The notes: a model not told the origin generated them from the letters alone. A DNA stretch of 64,000 nucleotides from Azolla caroliniana (GCA_043228905.1 JBHGNT010000017.1:496001-560000), one strand, 5' to 3'. Counted from the stretch's first letter, positions 46,883 to 60,823 are shown. Program-made: numbers and translations.

Positions 46883-48312
46883 ATATATATATCGTAGGCA
46901 TATTCGCATATTTTGTGTGGCATCATAAACTATGGTAAAAGATGGCACAACATTTTAAACATAAGGATGAAAGATGGCACGATGATAACATATGATGATG
47001 AAAGATGAGATGACATTCATAACTCAAGGTGAAAGAAATGGTTAAGCGAGCCATTTGCAAATGCATCCCTTGTTTTCATTTACCTTTAGTATGAGTGATT
47101 GTACTATCTCCCCCCTTTCTATCTATACATGCAAAATTGAAATCCCATTCTCCACATCGTGGACATTCCATGTCCCACATATAAATAATGATTTGTATAA
47201 AGATTGCATACAAAAGTAATCTCATTGTTTTGTTGATCGATCTAGCACAAGCGCGCACACACACACACACATGTGGTGTGTGTCTCATTTGTCACCAATA
47301 CCTCCGCAATGATCCGTAAGAAAAATATTGCTACCCATGAGAAAAATATTGCTATCCATGTTGAGCATCAACAAGAAAATCAGTGGTTCTCATGTCTTAC
47401 ATCCATATGAGAAAATACACTTTTATTCTATGTTTTGGATCCTTGAGTTAATTTTCAATTTGGCTCAACATTTGATTGTTGGTCGATTCTTTCCTTTACA
47501 CGAGTCAAGACTATATTATTTATTAACTTTCCATCATTCCATCATTTCGTATGAAATATTTGGTCACCAACCATTTTTTGGCATCCCCCTTTCTTCCTAC
47601 TCCAATGACTTCAATGTTCCATTCCATTCATGCAATGATGAGTATTACTAATTGTTTTGTACATACCAAGTTACAAAGTCACATGAATAATGTGTAACTT
47701 GAATAAACTCAAATTGGCTTTCAAGTACCACCATAATCGATGTGGTTGTTTATATACCAATTCTTACATGACACGCATCTTAAATCATTGTCGCTAGGTG
47801 TCTTGAGTCTTGACTGTTAGATAGTTGTAATTCTTAGTACTAGATTTATCCGATGATTTAAAGTCGAGCATTATGTTAAAGTATGATGGGTTAAGTACAC
47901 ATGTTGGTTCAAACAATGGCGTATCATATTTTTAGTGCCAAGAAAACATGGTTATGTGCACAAGTGTGTTGTATTTATAAACATGTTTATCAAGTTACTT
48001 TTGAGATTCGTTGAAACGAAAACACTCACTTTTTTAACATGACGTGAATGGAAAATTGTCGTTGCAACTGTATCATTTCGCAGAAGCCAATATAAAATGG
48101 CATACTTCCTTTTTCTCAATCTTTGTACATTTCATCTATATAAGCAATTGTTTTGTTCATCGGGAGGATAGAAAAAATGCAAAGCAAATTCTTGCCTTTT
48201 CCTCTTCCTTATGTGAATTGGTCATTTGATCCACTTGAAGAAAATGCATGTTTGGTATCCTTTTGCAAATGTTATGTGAAATTCAATCTAAGGTTGAATA
48301 CATGCATTATTG

Positions 48313-48600
48313 TTTTTCCAAAAAAAACTACTTCCATTAGTTAAGGCAATGTACATAGGATAATATACAACTCATAATTTACAGGCCAACTTGCATGGTG
48401 AAAAGAAAACAAATATGTAAACGAAACAACAAAAGAAACTCCAAAACACCGCATCATCCGATGAGCATAGCATTACTCGACCACATGCCCTCCACGTGAG
48501 CCTCATACAACCCGAATTTAGCATAGACATTCTCCAATATCTTCTCGTGGCAACCCCCATCTATATGTTAGGTACACTCAGAGGGAACAACCACCGTGGT
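48313..48600 (-). mobile_element. Probable 5'-truncated LINE 3' end
   Basis: A T run followed by CCAAAAAAAACTACTTCCAT and TTAGTTA matches the 3' terminus of the LINE at 34213-34250. The rest is diverged. The right boundary near 48596 is a guess, and no target duplication was found. Confidence 0.5.
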
Positions 48601-51140
48601 GGTTGATAATTCCACTTCGCTTTGCCATCCATCATCTAAGGTTGATATATATGTTATAATTTGGTACACGTCCATGTTACTCCATGAAGGAGTTAAAAAA
48701 ATTTGCCTAGGCAGTGCGTGTTTTCCATCGATAAGTAACCCCATAGAGATGGTTGAAAGACATCTTTTGAAATGTAAATAACTTTTATATAAAAAAAGCA
48801 CATATTTAAAATCTAGCTTTGTATTTGTTTTGATGAATATGTTACAGAGATTATACCAATAGCCATGTTCAATCATACAAACGCTAGGATGTAAAATGCA
48901 CACTTCAATTTCCGAGGTAAGCATATTTCTAAGATTGCCACCTTCATTGGCATTTCAATGACATTTTGTATCATTTCAAATGTTGTCCAAGATAAATACA
49001 TGAAACATTAATATAAACCAATGTAGACAATTTTCACAAGCAAAAACAAAATAGCATGTGCTCAAGTGCATCATGTGGGCATTAACTTTATATGACCAAA
49101 CCATTTAAATTTAGTGTGTATTGATACTTTGTAATCTTACATTTGCATTGTTCACGCCTAAAGTCTTGGGTCTATGATGATATCATTACAAAAAGATCTT
49201 AGAGCAATTGGTTCAAATAGCACTACTAAAAAAAAGAACATTCATGTTTTTTAGATATGGATGGGCACGTTTAATCACTTCATTAAACACTAACACTTTT
49301 TTCCTGAACATTTGGCTTTACTTTGACATTCCACATCCCAAGGGTTTAAATTGTAGTTGTCATTTAAAAAGGAAGTTCTCATTTATGTTCTCATAAAAAG
49401 GAAGTTCTCATAAACCGTAATTACAAACATTATTTATTTGTGTTAGAAACAATTGGATGGCATATGTCAAAGATCCCAAAATCAACACAAAGTTTGGCGA
49501 TCTCAATATACTAAGGTTGCCTTGTTAGCTTGGTGAATCCTTGTGAACCCATAACGAAGATTGACATGGCATGGCAAAAGAAGAATAATAGAAAACACTC
49601 ATTAGAATGTTGAATGGCCATTTTAAATCTTGCTCTCACCATGAACTCTGTTGAACTTGTTTACGTTGACTAATTATATTGCACAAGCTATGTGTTTGAA
49701 CTTATCTTTGCAATTGACACAGACCGTCATACAGAAAAAAGGAACATTGTATTCACAAGAAAATAATAACCAACAAATACAAAGGAGAGGAGAAGGTGGT
49801 TATATAGCCACCTTCACTCTACACTCTTTTACTACTTCTTGGGAAAGAGGTGTAAACTTAACTACCTACTAACTGTGTGTCTTGAAGTTAAGTTTTATGA
49901 CACATTAGTTATGTTACATAGTGGTGGTGGTGTGTCCATAAACTTGTAGTCTTAGGATGTGCTCACGCCATTGGGAATTTGAGTTTGATTCTCAACATAT
50001 TTTTATAGATAACAAGCTATCCAAATTCACATATTACCATATCCAACATAGTATGTTAATGATTATATACACCATATTGCATTACATATATTTATGTTGG
50101 ATGACCATTTTGATCGTGTTTCTAGTGAATTATCTAAACTATGTTCTGATCCCCTTTCCTTCCCATATATTACAATTTCTGTTTTTGAATGGCACAAATA
50201 GGAGGTTCATTTTCAAATCCTAAGTAATTTATCTCTTATAACCTATACGATTCACTCAACAATCTTCTTTTCATTTTCGTTCAAGCGATAAAGGATTTCA
50301 CCTTTTTTGGCTCACTCGATGAATTTTCGGTTTTATTGGGTGGCTTAAATACTTGTACGCATATGCAAAAGTCTAAAATGATTTCATTTTCGGAAAACTC
50401 TAGCCACTCAAGCCAATAAAACTTCAACAAATCAAGGAAATATCATAAAGTACACGTTCATCATTGTTCATCCATTAGTAATAAAGTAGCCATAGCTTAT
50501 GCATTTGCAAAAAGTATAGCTATATTTTAACATTACATTAGAAATGGTACGTTTTGAATTGGGGCAAAATTTCTTAGTTTCATGGCAAAAGGCTTGTCGC
50601 ACCTTACAACTCTCTTTCTTAGCGTTGAGTCTGGGAAGATGGTTTGCCATATTTAGGGAAGTGTGATTTATCAACCTCTATTCACAAAGGTTGGAGAGAG
50701 TGAAAGTTTGACTATGTGAGTTGGCAATTTCTTGAAAGTGGCTCACTTCACAAGTAGGCCTCATCAAAGCAACCATCGTTGATAATAACTTTGTACCTAG
50801 CAAACTTCTACCCAAGATTGCGTTTGTTTGTAATTTTCATTGGGCCAGTTATATTGCATGTAAAGATGCGTGCAATGTGACACAATGCAAGGAAAATAAG
50901 GATTGTTCATCACTCCCCTCCACTCAAACACAAATACACACATGATAGATAAATCAAATCAAATAATTTATTTCAAGACAATGAAAGAAGATAGATTGGA
51001 AGGTAGTTATGAAACCAATTATTACTATAAGCTTTGGGTTAGGGACCAAGGTGTGAAGGAAGAGTGAATGCTTTTGACACGGTTGAAGGTCAAGGGGCAT
51101 GTATAACTTAACAATTATTTGCAACCTTCAATAAGTTTGT

Positions 51141-51579
51141 GTTGAAAGACAAAATCTTCTCTAACCAGAAATCATAAAATCACATAATAGCCAAAAAAAT
51201 CCCTCTAAATTTTACCTTAGCTACCCTCCTATGGTAGGTAATTGTTCCTTACCCTTTGCTTAACTTAGAGTTTTCTTTTCTTATCATAAATGGATAACCA
51301 ATTCCATGTATCTCGTCACCACTTTCAATTGTGGCTAACTACATTACTTTTTGTAAATGTGTTGAAAGACAACATCTTCTCTAACTATGAATCATAAAAT
51401 CACATAATAGCCAAAATTCCCTTTAAATTTTACCTTAGCCACCTTCCTATGGTAGGTCAAGTGTTCCTTCCCCTTTGCTAAACTCAGAGTTTGCTTTTCT
51501 TATCATGAATGGGTAACCACTTCAATGTATATGGTCACCTTTTTCAATTGTGGCTAACTAAAGTACTTTTTGCATTTTT
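51141..51579. repeat. 220-bp tandem duplication
   Basis: Copies from 51141 and 51361 share GTTGAAAGACA, AATCATAAAATCACATAATA, ATTTTACCTTAGC, CTATGGTAGGT and AATTGTGGCTAACTA in order, with scattered differences. Confidence 0.93.
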
Positions 51580-51948
51580 GGTTTAAGTGGAGCTCAAGAC
51601 TTGGTTCCATTAATTGGACTATCATTTATGAATATGTCTTCCCTTAGATTCCTTAATCTAGAATAATATTATAGCGTTGCCTCCTTTTCTTCCCATGGTC
51701 CAAACATGGCACGACATCCATCCCAACAAAAATATGCACATCCTTTAGTATGTACCAAAGTGAGGTGTGACAATGTGCTAGGTAGCTAATATTGACATTC
51801 TTCACCACCTGACCTCTCCTCGTCTTCTCTAGAAACCCTTGTAGCTAGTCACTCATCATTCTGCATACTGAAAATCTTGATGCTCTTTCCCACAATGGGC
51901 ACAACTCAAAATTGTCTCGTCAAGCTCAATCAAGTGATATATAGAATT

Positions 51949-52278
51949 ATTTTTTTCCAAAAACCACTACTTCACATTAGTTAGCAAATAGAATACAACA
52001 AAGTTTGTCCAAATCCACAATGGGATCAACATATTCAACTTGGAGAAACAACTCCAAAACTATAAAACAAAAACAACAAAAAAAACTCAACCGATCCTTA
52101 ACTCAAGCAAAATTGAAATAAACCCTATTTTACTCCGACTCTATAGCTCCCAACTAACTCTTTTCTAACAACATTATCCGAGTAACATGACTATACTAAC
52201 ACACGTTTGTGTCAGCTATACATACATAATTACAACCCATGTACAATATTGGGAGCCATCGGTGGAAACAACCACCTA
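51949..52278 (-). mobile_element. 5'-truncated LINE copy with 13-bp TSD
   Basis: Flanked by GATATATAGAATT at 51936-51948 and 52279-52291. The left end is a short T run then CCAAAAACCACTACTTCACA and TTAGTTAGCAAA, matching the 3' end of the LINE at 34218-34250. It is about 330 bp long with no coding sequence, as expected for a short 5'-truncated insertion or a SINE sharing the LINE tail. Confidence 0.82.
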
Positions 52279-52567
52279 GATATATAGAATTGTCATTTAC
52301 ATTTATCACTACATAACGCTTGAATTGTTGTCTTGAAAGCTTCTATAGGGAGCTATTTTGATTGGAGAAGTTACTATCATAAACAAACACTAGATCCCCT
52401 TCCTTTATCTTTCTTGATCACAATCAATGTTTCTTATTGAATTGCTTTTTAATATTTAATAAGGCTTCCTATAGACCTCATATTACCAACTCAGGAAATC
52501 CGAATGGAACCACCCGGGACTTGAACAAGGGAGGATACAAGGACAAGGAAGGTGGGGACGTTAGGTG

Positions 52568-52651
52568 ACTCAAAGGCTCTTTAAATCAAAGGTTCCTTAA
52601 ACTCGAAGGCTTGTTAGAGTCAAACGCTCTTTAGACTTGAAGGATCCTCAT
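52568..52651. repeat. Five-unit 17-bp repeat
   Basis: Five consecutive units of 16-17 bp resembling ACTCAAAGGCTCTTTAA, diverged from one another (52568, 52585, 52601, 52618, 52635). Confidence 0.85.
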
Positions 52652-55600
52652 GAAAATGTAATGTACGAGTATATGCAATTCCTTGCTCGATGGTGAAAGT
52701 TGAGATCCAAAAAGTCTATCATGAACTCGTGACGAAGTCTTCGTACAAGAATTTGCACAAAATAGTGAAGTAAAATGTATATTAAGATTTTGTGAGCAAT
52801 AATAAGTTCAGGAGAGTGGAAGTACAACGACAAAAGTTCTGAACTCCATTAGATGGAGTGAACAAGTGATAGAAGAAAAACAGGAATAAAGGAATAAACG
52901 GAGAAGGTAACTTCACGAGTAGAGAATCAGGGTGGATATCCTCCAGTTTGGTACAACATCTCAACAAACAACGGTCACGTCACCTTTTGTCGTTGTTGAT
53001 CTCACAACCCTATCTTGCTTGCTTCAGTTTTTGGCAACGCTCCTGAGTCTTTAACTCCCCCCCAACCCACCACAATGAGCTCTCATCCCCTTTTTATACG
53101 ATTCGAGAGGCCCTCCCTTGAACAAAATTAGTGGGTGCTTTTTTTTATTTAGCATGAACGATGCTTTTTTGCCACTTGCTTGCTCTACTTTTCTTTTTGT
53201 GCTTGATGCTAGCAAAAAGGTAATTATAACCTGTCCACCACCACATTCATTTATTTGTGGACCAAGTAAGACTCGAACCTCGGATTTCCCACTCATAGCA
53301 CATGCTTTAACAAATTACGCCGAACCTTTTTACTCTCCAACTCCTAATATGTTTTTCTTTCCTATTAGACCTTGATCTACCATTCAACTTTTTTAATATT
53401 CCTAGTTTAACTTAATTCCTCCATTCATTTCTCACATCACGACAACATGAGATGATCTTGTGCTCAATGGGCATCACCAACTTTTTCCCACGCGTAAGTT
53501 CTGTTGGCATGTAACTCATTATGGTGTTATGAATGGTTTTATCCACCCACAAGGATTAAGACTACAATAATGACTTATTTTCCCACCGGAGTTTTTTTAT
53601 ATGAACTCTATTATTTGCAAAGCTATGTCCAAGCTCTACCTATACCATTGATCTTGAGGTTATATGCCATTGTGAGAGAAAACTTGACATCTAGGAATGA
53701 AAAGAGTTCCCTTACTTCATTGACATCCAACTCTCACTTATTAGTCACAATCTTCCCTACATTTGTACCATCAAATAACATATTATTGGAGAAATTCCAT
53801 ACTGTTTCAATTGCCTTGTTTCTTAAACCTCCACTTTGAACTTGTTTTGTGAGATCCTCCCTAATTATGCAAGAGAGCCAATATGAGGTCACTATGTGAG
53901 ATTGTTATCCTCTTATAGGCAAGACAAGTGAGAGTAGATTACCACTCTCGAGATACTAGATACTAGTATGTACGGTAGATACATAGCCAAACTCTAATCA
54001 CTCACTTAATCATGCACTTGATTGATTAGCACATAGTGCAAGACATAAGAGACTTCACTAAACTTCTTCAATACTTAGAAAAAAGAAGTCATGACAATGA
54101 CTCGATCTTTTGGAGATCATTGTTTCTAGAACTAACGTGTCTTATGCTTATGCATGGTAGCTATATGCCAAGGTTATGTTTGTTGTTGTGTAGTGAGGTG
54201 ACATACATGTTTGTTGTGATGTTGGTATGGAGCCTAATATGGACGACACATTTCGTGTTGTTAATGTTAGGACTACCATGATATTTGTATTTTCTCCCTT
54301 TGTGTGAGTGTTTATGTCATCAATTTTCTTTTATCCAATATTAAATATTTTATGTTTGACTTGATATATATTTTAGTTAGGAACTTATGATGAACACAAT
54401 GGCATGTTTAATTTTCACGTGATACTAAAATATGTTGTAATGACGTTTTTGCATCATATTGTGGAAACTCCATGAAGAAGAGACATTGAGACAAAGAAAC
54501 AACAAATCAAGGCTTTGATGCTTAATGTGTGTCTTAATTTTTCATGTGTGACTGAAATAGGTTGTCATGAGACTCTTGGATCATGGTGTGAAAACTCCAT
54601 CAAGAAGACACACTACAATATGCAAACAATCATGTTATAGTGTTTTTGATGATTGGAAACACATCTTGCACACCATGTATTTTCTCCCCAAGGGAAATTG
54701 AGGGAAATGGTTGGAACCCAATCTCCTCATGAAAAGAAGAGATGAGCTTTATTAGACAAAGGGAAAAGTTAAAATCCAACTTTTATGCCACCTCTCCAAT
54801 TCATTTAGAATTGTATGGGGACCAATTACCAAATTGGCAAAAGACTAAAAAATGCTTAAGAACATTAGATACATATGGGGAACTTGATAACTTGATGTTA
54901 ACACTCATATGATTCTCTACTTTTTATATCATCCAACATAAGTAGATATCTTAAATGAATCCTTTAAAGGAAGACAAATTTGCGTAACCCAATTTTGTGG
55001 TATTCCGTGTTTGAGCTTGTAAACAATATGCTAATGTGAAAGGACTCAACCCCATAGATACATATTTTGCACCATTGTATGCAAAATTTAAATAGGGCAA
55101 ATACTCCTTTGAGATATTTTGTACAACGTTAACTTGTGATCTAATACATAACTAGCACATTCAATCGGCGAGTTCATGAAAAGTTGAATATGATAGTATT
55201 CCTATAGATATGAATTCTTGACTACCACTACAAATAGATATTTGGAATTTCGGGAGTTGCATTCCAATTTTTTGGTTGGTGATCGTAGAATGATTTGATA
55301 GTTTTCTAACGCTACTTTGGATGTACATGTATAGGTGTATCTCCTTCCGTAAGGATCTTTGGTTGGCCATTGACTTTGTTTGAATGTTGGAAGTATATTG
55401 ACCTTTTCATCTAATTTGTTTGAATGTTGGAAGTATGTTGGACCTTTTCATCTAATTTGTATGTTGTAAGTTTGTAACCAATATGGCTTTTCTTAACTTA
55501 TGGAAGGATATTCTTTTTTGGAAAACAAAATTTGTTCATGTGTTTTAGGACTATAAATTGCACCGAATATAATTATTGTGTTCAACTCCTTGAGCACCCC

Positions 55601-57899
55601 TCTCATCCAAAAAATGATCGATAAATATTTTTAGAACACAATCATATACAAAAATATTGGTCCTCTAGGAGCAATGAGAGTACTTTTTTGTGGCAATATA
55701 CATACCCACTTTGGTGACATATTGTTGTTGATCCAATCACACGTATGCAATTTGCAATGATTGTATTTTCTTGAGAATGGGACATTTAGCTTTGAAAATT
55801 CACAAAGATCCTTGTACAAGTGCAAGTACTAGTAAACTAACGGCGTACATGGGTAGACAACTTACATATTGATGATTTCTACCACTTGATCTATGACGTA
55901 AAATGCCATTCTTAATGGTAAAAGTCTTCTATTATATTTGTTCGTTAAGTATAGGGGCATTACTATTGCTACAATCAATGCCAATTAGATTGTACAACAT
56001 GCCACATCCATGTTTTATGTTGAGAGATTAGGTCTTGTATAACTCATCTAACACATTATCCAAAACAACAATACTTAAAAAAGGTCTCATCTTAATCACA
56101 AGACAATAACATAGTTTAACATGCCTTGTAAGTCAGAAACAAATGGGCAATGTAAGTAGATCTTTTCTATTTTTGGAATGTCATCTGACCACATAATGTT
56201 GATATTACAAATATTAGGATTATTGTGGACATTACAAATATCAGGATTGTGTGCCACCCTCTTAACACCCATATGCACAACAATTGTGGTTTTATTCATA
56301 AAAGTGGTTGTATTGTTTTGAAAGTTACAGTAACTACTCTGTGAGAGAAAAACCTATTTGGTAGTGCAACTATGCTTGATCAAGCATCACATCGAGTTGA
56401 TTTATGTATGCACAATATGAGTGTTGATGCATATATGTATAATGTTCTTGATCTCGAAGAAAACATTGTTACCTTGTGCATTTTGCATGTCTTGGTACCC
56501 CTTGCATCATGGAGACCACATATGTATGACTCATGAAGAATTGGGGATATCAACTTCTAGTTGTGTCATCCACCAAAACATGCACAGTGTTGCCCATTAA
56601 TAAAACATAGAAACACATGTCAAGACTCAAGAGAGACCGTATACTTAAAATTTATGGAATACATATATTGCTAATTAATATTTCTCCAAATGGATGTGTT
56701 TTGTGGGTTGTCAAGCATAATTTAGTTCCAGTTGATATCTCATTTCACAATTAAGATATATTATGCCATCAATGCCCCATGAGTATGGACCAAATGCAAG
56801 AGAATTTGAACTTTCTCAATGCTTGCCGATTTATCTTAAGTTAGCAAAGAGAAAGTATGATGTCATATGACAATGTCAACCAATATTGGGATATGTGTGT
56901 TGTTCTTGACAATTGATTGACATTTTTACAAATTTGAAAGAACACCATGTTTGGTTTGCTTGAGCTCATTCCTACATGAAAGTCTTGCGCACACAAATAT
57001 AGCATTACTATGTTTATAATGGGTTCCTTTATCATCCACGCTCTATCTTATACACCTTCCATTAACCCACATTGTGCTACACAATTATGTAGGAGGACAT
57101 CACGTCACATGCATGTTTTCTACTCTTGGTAGAGTTTATCTCTATTAGAAACAACTATATGGTTCACTTATAGTCTATAGACAAGAACTATATGATATTC
57201 CTCTGTTTTGGATGGGGCATTGCCACCTTGCATAAGTTCACCAATAACTTATTCACTAGTGACCACATCGAGTTTTGTCTAGCAACTAGTCTCTATCGAT
57301 TACCTTGAGTTTCTTCGAGTACTTGTTTCAGATGGGATTAGGCTCCCTAATAACTTGTTTACGACCAATTACCCCATGACATTCTTCAAGCACCAAGTGT
57401 CGATATATCTTTACTACCAATTGCCTCGGGAGGTTTCTAATGGTACCTTGTCTCTATTCTAAGTTTTTCTAACTTATAAGATTAGGGGTTGGTGTTATTG
57501 TGGCATTGGCACATTGACACCAAATGACATTGGACCATGAGTTATGATGGATTGCTATTGCTTTAATGATGATGACCATGCAACACATGGAGGACCTTAA
57601 GTTCATAGTTCTATTGATCTATGTGTATGTATGTATGTATGTATGTATATGAAGGACTCAACGCCACGATAAAGCCGTTCTTCAACTTTGGGTTGAGTTT
57701 CCCTTCCAAAACAAATGAAATTGAATTCAAAATGTCCACCAATTTTAGCGGTTTGCCAAGTTTGGTGACTGTCAGTTGGAAACGAACTCCACCACATTTC
57801 TCTCTCTCTCTCTTATATATATATATATATATACATGCATTGTCAAAAAACAAAAGGTCAAACCAAATTAGTTAATTGCTTCTAAGTACATCTTAATCC

Positions 57900-58621
57900 C
57901 AATACTAATCACAGCTGGGTGCCTCTCCTAATTACGTAAGCTCTTCAGGTCCTACTTACTAATCACTATCACCATCACCCCTCTAACAACCCATCTAGCA
58001 CCCTCTAATCATCGTATCATCATGTAGAACTCTCACCAATATTTATATAAAAACCTTTGGATCATTAATAACCATCTAGCATTGCTTATTTATTACCAAT
58101 ACTTGCTGCTACAAATGCGAGCATGTACTTGCTAATCATCACCAAATGTAGTAGCATTAATCTCATTAATCATCATTAACCACCATGAAACATTTTGTTA
58201 ATTATCATCATGCAGTAGTATTGAGTAGCCTCAATAATCAGCATTAACCAGCATTAAGCACCTGCCAGTCGTCTTGGAGTACTACCACATAACTTGCTAA
58301 TCATCACCAAGCACTGGAATCATTATCCTCATTAATCATTAGCCATTGCTCACTAATCATTGGCATCAAGTGCTACTAATATTCAATATTTGATACACCT
58401 GTAGAGCCCCACCCATCATACTCGAGTAGCTCCCACTCATTGCTAAATACTTGCTAAATATTTATCAATCACTCCCTAATCATCATTCAGTGCTAGACTA
58501 GCCATCAGCTGGGCACACTAATCACTAATCAGGAGCGATGAGGTGCAGTCATTAGAGCCTTGATTGAAGGTGATTAGTGATTCAGTAATCGAAGGGGATT
58601 AGTGTTTGATTAGTGCTCAAA
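57900..58621 (+). promoter_or_regulatory. TAATCA-rich upstream region of the OVATE gene
   Basis: About fourteen TAATCA or TGATTA hexamers by eye in about 720 bp, many in the form CTAATCATCA or ATTAATCATT. A TATA-like TTATATAAAA lies near 58043. The motif resembles homeodomain core sites. Whether it is a regulatory array or a cryptic simple repeat cannot be told from one sequence. Confidence 0.55.
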
Positions 58622-60064
58622 ATGGACAGGCTGGGCAGCTCAAATCATAACCAGCAGCAGAGTCATAACCCTAATCCAGATCCCAACAATCCAAATAACA
58701 ACAATCTGAGGCTATGCTTGGGGAAAGTGTTACCGCTGTGGCTAGCCGTGTTAAGATTAACCAGGATTAAGAAATCTAACTCTAACCCTAAATTCCAGTC
58801 CAGATCGTTAAGAAGTCGATCGCCCCTACACAGTCATCCTGCCATCGCTTACCACAGAACCAACGACAGTGATGATTCCATGTCCTCCTCGACCCCGCAC
58901 AGCATTAACCTAAATCCATTCAGAGCCATGCGATGCGGATCTCTGAAGACGGAATCCTCCAGATTCTCCTATTCCCCGGAGCAGAAAGAAGGTGGTTTCG
59001 CGATCAATCAGGGAAGCGCTTTTCCGGCGATGGAGGCAGGGTATCCAGGTAATCATGGGAGCGGTTTTCCGGCCGAGGTGGATGGTTTTCTGATACATGG
59101 GGGTGCTTCCAAACCGAATCAGACGAGTTCCGGTTTCCTTGTTAATCAGAAAACCGGCGACAGAAATGGGACTGTTCCAGGGGTGTTTCAGTTTAATCAG
59201 GAGAGACATGCGAAGATTAATAATCAGGCGGATCTTCCAATCCGCGGGAATGGTTTCTCGGTTCGCCAGGGTAGATTCGAGTTTGATGACAGGGATTCAA
59301 TGATTAATCAGCGTGATGATCAACTGTTTAAATCCAAGAGTAGATCGAATCCGAAGGCATTTGATGAAAGACTCTGTGTTCGGAATAATCTGCTCAATTC
59401 AAAGCTTACTGACCCTGGTTCTCATCTTAATGTAAGGAACACGAAGTTTAATCAAGATCGAATTAGCACAGACAGCACACTAATCACCGATTCGGATGCG
59501 AATTGCCCCACTAATTACTCCAGTACCTTTGATTCAACGATCAGTGCATCGTCAGAATCTGATGAGTTCTACGAATCCGATGGGGAATCAAACGTTATGA
59601 GGAGCATGGATCGTAGCTATAGCGTTAATCACAGAGCGGAAGCCTGCGCCAGTGATTTCTGTAGCGAGAATGGAGGTGTCAGTCAGCGCAAAGATGGTGG
59701 TAATCATAATTATATTGCTAATGATGGAGGTAACGGTGGCGATGGCGATGGAGGTAACAGTGATCTTGGTCATGGCGATGGCGATGGCGAGATGATTGCA
59801 GCAGAGGAGATGGAATCGGAGGATCCGTTCAGGGATTTCGTGAGGTCGATATGTGAGATGATGGTGTGCTATGGGCTGAGGCGAAGCCAGGATGTGGAGG
59901 CTCTGTTCCTGCAGTTCCTGCGCCTCAATCACCCCTGCCACCACCGCACCATCGCCCTCTCCTTCCTCCATGTCCTGCACCACCTCCACCATCGCCATCG
60001 CCATCGCCATCGCCATGGGCATGCTCCGGATCATGATGAACAATATATCCATCCATTCTACTAG
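58622..60064 (+). CDS. OVATE family protein, 480 aa, single exon
   Basis: Plant-specific transcriptional regulator; family members are repressors that bind TALE homeodomain proteins and affect organ shape. The OVATE domain is near the C-terminus, about residues 397-455: EDPFRDFVRSICEMM, then DVEALFLQFLRLNHP and TIALSFLHVLHHLHH. It is followed by a His/Arg run coded by a CATCGC repeat. The long N-terminal region is low in complexity: Asn/Pro-rich at 10-30, a basic stretch, many Asn-Gln or Asn-His pairs, then a Gly/Asp-rich acidic stretch before the domain. I chose the ATG at 58622. The Asn-Gln pairs coincide with TAATCA in the DNA. The assignment rests on the OVATE domain; the subgroup is unknown. 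Confidence 0.88.
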   Translation: MDRLGSSNHNQQQSHNPNPDPNNPNNNNLRLCLGKVLPLWLAVLRLTRIKKSNSNPKFQSRSLRSRSPLHSHPAIAYHRTNDSDDSMSSSTPHSINLNPFRAMRCGSLKTESSRFSYSPEQKEGGFAINQGSAFPAMEAGYPGNHGSGFPAEVDGFLIHGGASKPNQTSSGFLVNQKTGDRNGTVPGVFQFNQERHAKINNQADLPIRGNGFSVRQGRFEFDDRDSMINQRDDQLFKSKSRSNPKAFDERLCVRNNLLNSKLTDPGSHLNVRNTKFNQDRISTDSTLITDSDANCPTNYSSTFDSTISASSESDEFYESDGESNVMRSMDRSYSVNHRAEACASDFCSENGGVSQRKDGGNHNYIANDGGNGGDGDGGNSDLGHGDGDGEMIAAEEMESEDPFRDFVRSICEMMVCYGLRRSQDVEALFLQFLRLNHPCHHRTIALSFLHVLHHLHHRHRHRHRHGHAPDHDEQYIHPFY

Positions 60065-60084
60065 GACAGTGATGATCCATTGCT

Positions 60085-60345
60085 GCAGAGGAGGAGGAGG
60101 AGGAGGAGGATGAGCGGAGGGGATTAATTGATTAATTAGAGACTCACTAATGATGCGTCCTAATCACGTTTAATGCAGAGGAGGAGGAGAGGGTTAATTG
60201 ATTAATTAGGGACTCACTAATGATGCGTCGTAATCACGTTTAATGCAGAGGAGGAGGAGGAGGAGGAGGAGGAGGAGGGGGTTAATTGATTAAGTAGGGA
60301 CTTACTAATGATGCGTCCTAATCACGTTTAATGCAGAGGAGGAGG
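60085..60345. repeat. 70-90-bp minisatellite past the OVATE stop codon, 4 copies
   Basis: Units start at 60085, 60175, 60245 and 60333, each with GCAGAGGAGGAGG; the first three continue with GGTTAATTGATTAA-like sequence, ACTCACTAATGATGCGTC and TAATCACGTTTAATGCAG. The GGA run varies in length between units. It begins 21 bp after the OVATE stop, so it is probably transcribed. Confidence 0.93.
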
Positions 60346-60379
60346 ATTAATAATAATTAATCGCAGTCAGTGCGGTGCA

Positions 60380-60785
60380 TAAATTATCAAATGAAATTTT
60401 CCAAAATTTAGGGGTTTTTGTTATCGCGTTTAAAGTTTTTGTGACGAATCCACGACTGACTTCGTCTAAGGGTGGTCTCAAATGAAGGATGAACCTATGT
60501 AATGTATCAGTCAGTATGTATGTATAGTAACTAACTAACCATAGTTGGCTTAACTATGGTTAGTTGGTTGTAACTATGGTTGGTCGGTTGTAACTATGGT
60601 TGGTTGGGTCTTCGACAAAATATGTAAAAAAACCATAGTATGTATGTGTATGTATGTATGTATGTAATATGTGTGTTTGTGTTGGTTTGTCTTTGACAAA
60701 AATAAAAAACAAAACGGCACGACAATACATACATATAGAGAAAACAAAGAAAGTAGAAAGAAGTTATACATATGTACATATTTAC

Positions 60786-60823
<38 letters not shown>

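Larger units (their letters stand above)
46880..57890. other. Gene-poor region
   Basis: About 11 kb without any supported gene. It holds truncated LINE ends (about 48.3 and 51.9 kb), tandem repeats (51.1 and 52.6 kb), and (CA)n near 47257, (TATG)n near 57621 and a (TC)n-(TA)n run near 57798-57832. Open stretches here are short and lack domains. Confidence 0.5.

Noticed and set aside
59588-60052. 154-codon frame antisense to the OVATE gene with Met-Ala repeats
   Set aside because: A shadow of the CATCGC repeat that codes the His/Arg run on the + strand.
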